This document shows positions 1 to 5,462 of a stretch of DNA of 7,237 nt, piece by piece; positions within the stretch are counted from its first letter, which is position 1; the number at the start of each line of letters is the position of its first letter. Position numbers and translations under genes: made by a program. The DNA comes from Phycisphaerales bacterium (GTDB taxonomy: Bacteria > Planctomycetota > Phycisphaerae > SM23-33). Under the pieces are notes generated by a model. It was not told the origin of the DNA. It made no database searches and worked only from the letters and a program-made list of their open reading frames with translations. The stretch spans positions 1-7,237 of the forward strand of contig PMBX01000069.1 in assembly GCA_003153915.1 (NCBI GenBank), read 5' to 3'.

Positions 1-369
1 GGCGCCTGCAATGCCTGCGACATCGAAATCATCGCGGCCCTGACACCGCAGTACGACCTGGAGCGTTTCGGCGTGCAGCTTAAAGGTACCCCCCGACACG
101 CCGACGTACTGCTATGCTCCGGACCCGTCACCCTTCAGATCAAGGACCGGCTCCTCCGTATCTACGAACAGATGGCCGAACCGAAATTCGTCGTCGCCAT
201 CGGAACCTGCGCCTGCTCGGGAGGTGTGTTTAAGGGTTGCTATAATGTCATGTCGGGCATTGACAGCGTCCTGCCGGTTTCGGCGTACATTCCGGGTTGC
301 CCCGCCAGCCCTACGGCCATCCTTGACGGCGTCGTAAAGTTGCTGGGGAGCCTGAAATCCGCCCCATAG
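1..369 (+). CDS. Group 4 [NiFe] hydrogenase small subunit, NuoB/EchC/MbhJ-like (5' partial)
   Basis: The reading frame is open from base 1 to the TAG at 367-369, giving 122 visible residues; family members are usually about 140-170 residues, so only a short N-terminal piece is missing. The ATG at 73 is internal, because the conserved N-terminal cluster motif lies before it. Visible motifs are CNACDIE (residues 3-9 of the fragment), GTCACSGG (68-75) and PGCPASP (99-104). Together they supply the cysteines for the proximal [4Fe-4S] cluster. The first motif is CxxC, as in [NiFe] hydrogenases, not the adjacent Cys-Cys of complex I NuoB. The subunit carries electrons from the ferredoxin-like subunit to the Ni-Fe site on the large subunit, on the cytoplasmic face of the membrane. 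The NuoC-like gene follows after 27 nt. The family call is firm; Ech versus Mbh naming is not. Confidence 0.93.
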   Translation, partial: GACNACDIEIIAALTPQYDLERFGVQLKGTPRHADVLLCSGPVTLQIKDRLLRIYEQMAEPKFVVAIGTCACSGGVFKGCYNVMSGIDSVLPVSAYIPGCPASPTAILDGVVKLLGSLKSAP

Positions 370-396
370 GACCCAGCCAAGCCCCCCAAGGTAAAA

Positions 397-897
397 ATGA
401 GCGATATAACCCAGGAACAAGTGATCCAGACGGAACTGACGGCTGCGTATCCCTGCCTTCAGGATAAGGTCCGCATCCAGCGCGCCCGCCGGCTCTATGC
501 GGCTGTCTCAAAGGAGCGGATTGGCGAGGTGTTCGCCTTCGTCGTCCGTAACATGGACTTCTCCATGCTCTGCGCCATCACGGGGCTGGACGAAGGCGAG
601 ACCCTGGGCGCAATCTACCATCTGGCTCGTCCGGACGGAATGGTGTTGAACCTTAGCACCTCCGTGCCAAAGGATCGGCCTATGCTGCGAAGCGTCACGG
701 TCTTCTTCCCCGCCGCCGACGCCTACGAGCGGGAATTGATCGACCTGTTGGGCTTCCAGGTGGAAGGCCTGGGACCCGGACCGCGATACCCATTGCCGGA
801 CAATTGGCCGGCGGGACAGTACCCGCTACGGAAGGATTGGACTGCCCCCGACCAGGCAGGCCCGCAACGGGAAGGAAGTGAGAATCCCGATGTCTGA
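397..897 (+). CDS. Group 4 hydrogenase NuoC-like subunit (EchD/MbhK-like)
   Basis: A 166-residue soluble protein of the 30-kDa complex I subunit family, which has no cofactor and helps dock the large subunit. The recognisable part is C-terminal: YERELIDLLGF at about residues 109-119, then RYPLPDNWPAGQYPLRKDW at about 129-147, matching the NuoC signature of an ERE..DL.G block followed by PLRKDW. It is a stand-alone protein here, unlike E. coli HycE where the NuoC and NuoD parts are fused. The ATG at 397 has an AAGG element ending about 5 nt before it. The gene ends with ATGTCTGA, where the ATG at 890 starts the large subunit, so the two are probably translationally coupled. The N-terminal third is too divergent for me to assign residue by residue. 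Confidence 0.92.
   Translation: MSDITQEQVIQTELTAAYPCLQDKVRIQRARRLYAAVSKERIGEVFAFVVRNMDFSMLCAITGLDEGETLGAIYHLARPDGMVLNLSTSVPKDRPMLRSVTVFFPAADAYERELIDLLGFQVEGLGPGPRYPLPDNWPAGQYPLRKDWTAPDQAGPQREGSENPDV
874..882 (+). promoter_or_regulatory. Ribosome binding site deciding the large-subunit start at ATG 890
   Basis: GGAAGTGAG lies 7 nt before the ATG at 890. It sits inside the NuoC-like coding sequence and favours this ATG over the in-frame GTG at 878, which falls within the motif itself. Confidence 0.6.
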
Positions 898-2131
898 AAT
901 ACGTTCACGCAACGTAACCATTCCCATCGGACCGCAACACCCGGCGCTTAAGGAACCCACCAGCTTCTCGGTGACCCTCAGCGGCGAAAAAATTCTCCAG
1001 GTGGGCGTGCGACTGGGCTACAACCACCGCGGTATCGAGAAGGCCTGCGAGAGTCGCAGTTTCATCCAGAGCCTCTACCTCATCGAGCGGGTCTGTGGCA
1101 TCTGTTCGCATTCACATTCCAGTTGCTTCGTGCAGGCGGTGGAAGAGATCGCCGGCCTGCAATTGCCCCCCCGGGCGATGTACCTCCGGACGATCGTCGC
1201 TGAGTTGGAACGCCTCCACAGCCACCTGTTGTGGCTGGGCGTCGCGGGCCACGAGATCGGTTTCGACACGTTGCTGATGTACACCTGGCGCGACCGGGAA
1301 ATCGTCATGGACCTTCTGGCGGCCATCACCGGAAACCGCGTCAACTACGGCATGAACACCTTCGGCGGCGTGCGGCGGGACATCAGCCACGAGCAGAAGG
1401 CCGATATCCTCAAGGCCATGGACACCCTTGAGGAGAGGACCAAGTATTACATCTCCGTGGCCACCGAGGAGACCACGCTTATCCAGAGGCTCTCCGGCGT
1501 GGGTGTTCTTTCCCACGACGACGCGATACGTCTCGGCGCCGTCGGACCCACCGCGCGGGCCTCCAACGTCAAGCGGGATATCCGCAAGGACGATCCCTAC
1601 GCCGCCTACGATCAGGTGCCCTTCGATCTCATCACCAGCGATTGCTGCGACGTGTACGGCCGAACGCTGGTACGAGTCGGAGAGTTGATGGAATCCTATA
1701 AGCTGATCCGACACCTGCTGAACAACCTGCCCGACGGACCTCTCGCAGTCAAGGCCCCGCGGAAAATACCCACTGGAGAAGCCGTCAGCCGCTACGAGGC
1801 GCCCCGCGGGGAGGACGTTCACTACGTCCGCGCCAACGGCAGCGAGAAGCCCGATCGAGTGAAGGTCCGTGCCCCCACGCTGGCCAATGTGCAGGCGGTG
1901 GCCCACATGCTCAAGGATCGTTACCTAGCGGATCTTCCCATCGTTGTGGCCGCCATCGACCCGTGCTTCTCCTGCACCGACAGGCTCATCGATCTGACCC
2001 GCGATGGCGACGGACGTTGCGACGTCATAACCTGGGGCCAGTTGCACGATTACAGCATGCGATGGTACAAAGGGCAGGGAATGGACCTCGCCAAGCTCAA
2101 CAACCGTTTCAAGTGTGGAGAATCATCCTAG
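890..2131 (+). CDS. Group 4 [NiFe] hydrogenase catalytic large subunit (NuoD-like, EchE/MbhL-like)
   Basis: A 413-residue catalytic subunit that reversibly reduces protons to H2 at a Ni-Fe centre. Both nickel-binding motifs are intact: RVCGICSHSH at residues 67-76 (Cys69, Cys72) and DPCFSCTDR at 357-365 (Cys359, Cys362). This separates it from NuoD of complex I, which has lost these cysteines. The N-terminal IPIGPQHPALKEP (11-23) and YNHRGIEK (44-51) are standard for the NuoD/group 4 family. A 48-residue tail follows Arg365, consistent with a precursor cleaved after this Arg by a HycI-type protease, and such a protease is encoded three genes downstream. I chose ATG 890 over GTG 878 because of the better-placed ribosome site and the usual start just before the IPIGPQHP block. 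It overlaps the previous gene by 8 nt and the next by 1 nt. Confidence 0.95.
   Translation: MSEIRSRNVTIPIGPQHPALKEPTSFSVTLSGEKILQVGVRLGYNHRGIEKACESRSFIQSLYLIERVCGICSHSHSSCFVQAVEEIAGLQLPPRAMYLRTIVAELERLHSHLLWLGVAGHEIGFDTLLMYTWRDREIVMDLLAAITGNRVNYGMNTFGGVRRDISHEQKADILKAMDTLEERTKYYISVATEETTLIQRLSGVGVLSHDDAIRLGAVGPTARASNVKRDIRKDDPYAAYDQVPFDLITSDCCDVYGRTLVRVGELMESYKLIRHLLNNLPDGPLAVKAPRKIPTGEAVSRYEAPRGEDVHYVRANGSEKPDRVKVRAPTLANVQAVAHMLKDRYLADLPIVVAAIDPCFSCTDRLIDLTRDGDGRCDVITWGQLHDYSMRWYKGQGMDLAKLNNRFKCGESS
2117..2120 (+). promoter_or_regulatory. Ribosome binding site for the NuoH-like gene (GTG start at 2131)
   Basis: GGAG ends 10 nt before the GTG at 2131, inside the end of the large-subunit gene. 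The spacing is slightly long, but no better start exists near the first membrane helix, and the overlap with the preceding TAG suggests reinitiation. Confidence 0.4.
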
Positions 2132-3072
2132 TGGCCGGCGATCTGTTTTACATCTTGGTCTTTCCTGGGTTCCTGTTCCTGGCGGTTTTTGCCCTGATTG
2201 CGGATTACATCGACCGTAAGCTGCACGCCAAGCTCCAGAACCGTATCGGCCCGCCGTGGTATCAGCCCCTGGCGGACTTGATTAAGCTGGCCGCCAAGGA
2301 AGACCTTATCCCCCGCCAGGTCGATCCGTGGCTCTTCAAGCTCGCCCCGGTGTTCGCCGTCACCGCCGTCGTCACGGCGGCCTTGTACATCCCCATCTGG
2401 CGGCACGGAACACCCATGTCGTTCAACGGCGACGTAATCGTGGTGCTTTACCTGCTGACTATCCCCACGCTGACATTCTTCCTGGGCGGCTGGTACTCAC
2501 GCTCGGTCTATTCGATGATCGGGGCGGCCCGGTCGATCATGCAGTTATTCGCCTACGAGATTCCGCTGTTCTTGAGCATCCTGGCCCCGGCGCTGCTGGC
2601 TGATTCTTGGTCCCTGGGAGGTATGACTCTCTTTTATGCCCACCATCCCTGGTATGCCCTATTCAATGCGGTGGGACTGTTCACAGCCTTGATCTCCCTG
2701 CTAGGCAAGTTGGAACGGGTACCTTTCGACATCCCCGAGGCCGAGACGGAAATCGTCGCCGGAAGCTTCACCGAATACAGCGGCAGGCTACTGGCAATGT
2801 TCCGCCTGGCCCTTAGTATTGAAATGATCGTGGGCGCGGCGTTGATTGCGGCGGTCTTCCTGCCCTTCGGGCTGAACCTGGGCGGACCGGCTGCCTTCGG
2901 TCTTTATCTGGTCAAGGTATTGGGCATCGTGGCCGTCATCGCCCTGGCGAGGACCGTCTTCGCCCGCTTGCGGATCGACCAGATGATTAACTTCTGCTGG
3001 CAGTTCGTCGCGCCGGTGGCGTTCCTTCAGGTCATCATCGACCTGGTCGCCAAGGGAGTGATCGCCCGATGA
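2131..3072 (+). CDS. Group 4 hydrogenase membrane subunit, NuoH-like (EchB/MbhM-like)
   Basis: A 313-residue integral membrane protein, normal length for NuoH. It anchors the hydrogenase to the membrane and forms part of the path linking electron transfer to ion translocation. About eight hydrophobic segments can be seen, near residues 5-23, 69-90, 102-119, 137-157, 172-192, 225-246, 258-277 and 291-308. Diagnostic loops are DYIDRKLHAKLQNRIGP (25-41) with QPLADLIKLAAKED (45-58), and FDIPEAETEIVAG (199-211) running into TEYSGR (214-219); these carry the conserved charged residues of the family. The frame is open upstream inside the large-subunit gene, but that part is not membrane-like. GTG 2131 shares one base with the preceding TAG. 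The stop overlaps the next ATG by 4 nt (ATGA). Confidence 0.94.
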   Translation: MAGDLFYILVFPGFLFLAVFALIADYIDRKLHAKLQNRIGPPWYQPLADLIKLAAKEDLIPRQVDPWLFKLAPVFAVTAVVTAALYIPIWRHGTPMSFNGDVIVVLYLLTIPTLTFFLGGWYSRSVYSMIGAARSIMQLFAYEIPLFLSILAPALLADSWSLGGMTLFYAHHPWYALFNAVGLFTALISLLGKLERVPFDIPEAETEIVAGSFTEYSGRLLAMFRLALSIEMIVGAALIAAVFLPFGLNLGGPAAFGLYLVKVLGIVAVIALARTVFARLRIDQMINFCWQFVAPVAFLQVIIDLVAKGVIAR

Positions 3073-3470
3073 AACACCCCGGAAGAATGGTCCGCCAGGT
3101 ACTGTCCTCCATGCTACGGAAACCCGCCACGGTACGCTATCCCTTCGTCAAGGTAACCATGCCAAAACGGTTCCGGGGCAGGCTGCGTTTTTACGCCGAG
3201 CGGTGCATCGGCTGCCGGCTATGCATGAGGGATTGCCCCACCGACGCCATCCAGATCCGCAAGATCGCCGACAAGCAGTTCGAGGCCGACATCGACATGG
3301 CCAAGTGCATCTATTGCGCCCAGTGCGTGGATTCCTGCCCCAAAAAGGCCCTGGAGTCCACGCTGGACTTCGAGTTGGCGCAGCTTGACCGAGACAAACT
3401 CAGGCAGACCTTCCGTGGCCAGCCACCCGCTTCACAAAAACCTCCAGAGGACCCTCAAGACAAGCCTTGA
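3069..3470 (+). CDS. Group 4 hydrogenase ferredoxin-like subunit, NuoI-like (EchF/MbhN-like), 2[4Fe-4S]
   Basis: A 133-residue polyferredoxin-type subunit. Two classical cluster motifs are complete: CIGCRLCMRDCP (Cys46, 49, 52, 56) and CIYCAQCVDSCP (Cys80, 83, 86, 90), each CxxCxxCxxxCP. It is expected to accept electrons from soluble reduced ferredoxin and pass them to the small-subunit cluster. The N-terminal stretch (1-44) is basic and resembles the NuoI arm that packs on the NuoH-like protein. The start ATG overlaps the NuoH-like stop as ATGA. The last 18 residues are rich in Pro, Gln and charged residues; this tail is where the downstream protease gene overlaps in another frame, which may explain its loose composition. 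Confidence 0.94.
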   Translation: MKHPGRMVRQVLSSMLRKPATVRYPFVKVTMPKRFRGRLRFYAERCIGCRLCMRDCPTDAIQIRKIADKQFEADIDMAKCIYCAQCVDSCPKKALESTLDFELAQLDRDKLRQTFRGQPPASQKPPEDPQDKP

Positions 3471-4008
3471 GGGCTGCCGGCGCCTGGGTATCCTGGCCGT
3501 CGGATCAACCCTTCGGGGCGATGACGGGGCGGGAATGTTATTTGGCCGGGCAGTCCAGGCCGCCCTGCGAGCCACCCGGCCCGTCCGCGTAACGAAAGTC
3601 TTTGGGGGCGAGACGGTTCCTGAAAACCTCACCGGGGACATCCGGCGATTCCGGCCTTCTCACATTTTGCTCGTCGATGCAGCCGAGATGGGTCAATCAG
3701 CGGGGACGATTTCGTTGATCGAACCCCACCAGGCCGGAGGCAATTTCCCTCCCTCCACTCATGCCATGTCCCTGGGCGTCCTGGCGGATTACCTTGAACG
3801 ATCCATCGGTTGTCAGGTCATTTTCCTGGGCATCCAGCCGGCGACGCACGGGTATGGCGTCTGCCCGTCACGACAGGTCCGCCAAGCGGCGAGCAGGCTG
3901 GCGGCCATTATCGCGGCGATCCGGCAGACCCGACCCGCACGCGCCAAGGCCAAGGCTGCGAGGCCCTCCAGATACCCCAAGAACGCCCACCGCAAGGCCC
4001 GGTCCTGA
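3415..4008 (+). CDS. hycI: [NiFe] hydrogenase maturation endopeptidase, HycI type
   Basis: About 197 residues from GTG 3415. It would trim the C-terminal extension of the large subunit after Ni is inserted. Family landmarks are LRGDDGAG (33-40), LLVDAAEMG (85-93), STHAMSLG (114-121) and VIFLGIQP near residues 142-149, the last very like E. coli HycI. The likely metal-sensing residues are Asp37, Asp88 and His116, with spacings like those in HycI/HybD. The usual GN before the Asp motif reads GST here. A basic tail of roughly 28 residues (Arg, Lys, Ala) follows the normal end. The start is uncertain: GTG 3415 overlaps the ferredoxin-subunit gene by 56 nt, an in-frame TTG at 3385 would overlap it by 86 nt, and the conserved domain only begins near residue 24. 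Family call strong, start weak. Confidence 0.9.
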   Translation: MASHPLHKNLQRTLKTSLEGCRRLGILAVGSTLRGDDGAGMLFGRAVQAALRATRPVRVTKVFGGETVPENLTGDIRRFRPSHILLVDAAEMGQSAGTISLIEPHQAGGNFPPSTHAMSLGVLADYLERSIGCQVIFLGIQPATHGYGVCPSRQVRQAASRLAAIIAAIRQTRPARAKAKAARPSRYPKNAHRKARS

Positions 4009-4035
4009 CCACACAACGGGGGGCGGACTTTTTTC

Positions 4036-4063
4036 TTGCGAATCGTCCTACGGGGTGGATAAT
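4036..4063 (+). promoter_or_regulatory. Possible sigma70-type promoter for the envelope gene cluster
   Basis: TTGCGA at 4036-4041 and GATAAT at 4058-4063 are separated by 16 nt. They match the TTGACA/TATAAT consensus at 4 and 5 of 6 positions. They lie in the 177-nt gap after the protease gene and about 120 nt before the CsgG-like gene, so a transcript would have a leader containing part of the inverted repeats described separately. This rests on motif similarity only. Confidence 0.25.
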
Positions 4064-4110
4064 GTCACCTCTCGAAAGGCTTGGCATGGACGCTGGCTTG
4101 AGAGGACGAT
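4042..4110. repeat. Nested inverted repeats between hycI and the CsgG-like gene
   Basis: Two overlapping pairs of arms can be read. ATCGTCCT (4043-4050) pairs with AGGACGAT (4103-4110), and CCTCTC (4068-4073) pairs with GAGAGG (4100-4105). The right arms share three bases, so the two stems exclude each other in part. The shorter stem encloses two copies of GGCTTG. They could form alternative leader-RNA structures or mark an operator, but they match no riboswitch class I recognise. Confidence 0.3.
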
Positions 4111-4185
4111 CCACTTCAATGAGAGTCGACATTTTTTCCACGACTGCGGCTCCTATACGGTTTTCTTTATGAAAGGCCCAATAAC

Positions 4186-5343
4186 GTGAACAGGTCAATT
4201 TGCTTACTTCTGGCTGCCGGACCGTTGATCGTGGCCTTGGCAGGGTGCGGCGAGACCAAGCAGGCCATCCAGATCTCCTACAACCGCCCCGCCGCCTACG
4301 AGATCTCCGAATCCATCCGAAAGCTGGCTATCGCGGAGTTCGGTGGAAAGACTGCGGCCGACAAGCGATGGGGCGACATCGCCTCCGATAAGCTGGCCAG
4401 TGAACTGGAAACCTACAACCGCCAGTTCAAACGCTACCAATTGGTGGACCGCAAGCGACTACGGGCCATTATGGACGAGCGAGACCTTCAACTGGCCATC
4501 TCCGACACATCCTCGGCGGGCAAGGCCGGAAAACTGGCCAACGTCGACGCGATGATCTATGGAAATGTCACGGCCATCTCGCGCGACGAACAGGGAACCC
4601 ACGAGGTTTACGACTTCGCCCGCAACGCCACCAAGACCGTCCCGTACACCAAGCGGTACTGCATGGCGACCATCAACTTCACGATGGACGACATCAACAG
4701 CTCCAAGACCATCACCACCGTGACGGTCACGCGCGAATACGATTCAGAGAAACAGAATTCCTCCGGTGCCGCCGTCATCGCCATGGCGATTGGTGTGGGC
4801 GGAAATAAGGTCGCTCCCGTCGACGGGGTACTGGAAGACCTTATCGACCAGTGCGTCAAGGAATTCGTCTCCAAGGTCAGCCCCCACCAGGTGGCCTTCT
4901 CTGAGAAGCTCATGATTGGCAATAGCAAGGCCGTCGCGACGGCCAACAAACTGGCCTTCGCCGGGGAATATTCCGAGGCGCTGGACCTTTATCTTAAGGC
5001 TATCGAACAGAAGGGCGATGACGACGGGGCGATGTTCAACGCCGGACTGATGTACGAGGCGATGGGCAAGCTCGACCGAGCCGAGCAACTCTACGATCGG
5101 GCCTTCAAGACCAGCGACAAGGACAAGTACGTCCTGGCACGCCGGCGAGTGCGAGTCGAGGCCAAGGCCGCCTCACCGTCCACCGAAGCACCCATCGCGC
5201 CTTCCGCCACCGTTACGGCGCCAGCCGTTTCCAAGGACGCGTCGAGCGATGCCAAGTCCACGGAAGTGACCGGAGAAACTACCGCGAGGGTCACCTCACA
5301 ACCCTCCAACCTGGAAGCTCAACCACCCGCCAAGCAGGAATAG
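4186..5343 (+). CDS. CsgG-like outer-membrane lipoprotein with TPR repeats
   Basis: 385 residues from GTG 4186, with GAAAGG 9 nt upstream. The N-terminus is a lipoprotein signal: hydrophobic residues 5-19 and lipobox LAGC at 18-21, with Gly at +2, which suggests export to the outer membrane. Residues about 40-240 look like the CsgG/HfaB fold: RKLAIAEFGG (45-54), IASDKLASEL (65-74), YQLVDRKRLRAIMDERDLQ (84-102) and NVDAMIYGNV (119-128). Residues about 250-325 contain two TPR-like helical repeats (AFAGEYSEALDLYLKAIEQK, then a GLMYEAMGKLDRAEQLYDRAF-type unit cut by a loop). The last 60 or so residues are a low-complexity Ala/Ser/Thr/Pro/Glu tail. Curli genes are absent, so this is not shown to be a secretion pore; assembly or stress-sensing roles are equally possible. 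Confidence 0.82.
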   Translation: MNRSICLLLAAGPLIVALAGCGETKQAIQISYNRPAAYEISESIRKLAIAEFGGKTAADKRWGDIASDKLASELETYNRQFKRYQLVDRKRLRAIMDERDLQLAISDTSSAGKAGKLANVDAMIYGNVTAISRDEQGTHEVYDFARNATKTVPYTKRYCMATINFTMDDINSSKTITTVTVTREYDSEKQNSSGAAVIAMAIGVGGNKVAPVDGVLEDLIDQCVKEFVSKVSPHQVAFSEKLMIGNSKAVATANKLAFAGEYSEALDLYLKAIEQKGDDDGAMFNAGLMYEAMGKLDRAEQLYDRAFKTSDKDKYVLARRRVRVEAKAASPSTEAPIAPSATVTAPAVSKDASSDAKSTEVTGETTARVTSQPSNLEAQPPAKQE

Positions 5344-5462
5344 AACCCTTTAAAGTTACAAAAATGGACACATGTGGTGTATACAACGTACCAAGCCGCT
5401 GGATGCGATACCCTAAGCATGTCATTGGGAAAAACATCCACAGACCAGGAAAGGAATGAAAC

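Noticed and set aside
1112..1906. Long open frame on the minus strand (264 codons) opposite the large subunit
   Set aside because: It is antisense to a strongly conserved catalytic gene and its translation shows no recognisable domain; a product of high G+C codon bias.
1963..2130. Longer N-terminus for the NuoH-like protein starting near 1963
   Set aside because: That stretch lies within the large-subunit gene, including its Ni-binding motif, and reads as Arg/His-rich nonsense in this frame.
1..3470. Respiratory complex I (NADH-quinone oxidoreductase)
   Set aside because: The NuoD-like protein has both Ni-binding CxxC motifs and the NuoB-like protein has CxxC rather than Cys-Cys; a hydrogenase protease follows.
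4001..4034. Rho-independent terminator after hycI
   Set aside because: There is a run of six T at 4029-4034, but only a 4-bp stem (GTCC/GGAC) can be drawn before it.
4062..4172. Small 36-codon frame in the gap between hycI and the CsgG-like gene
   Set aside because: No ribosome site, no signal or motif, and it overlaps the inverted repeats and candidate -10 element.
5356..5385. Promoter before the LPP20-like gene (TTACAA ... TATACA)
   Set aside because: The -35 match is poor (3 of 6), with an 18-nt spacer; too weak to annotate.
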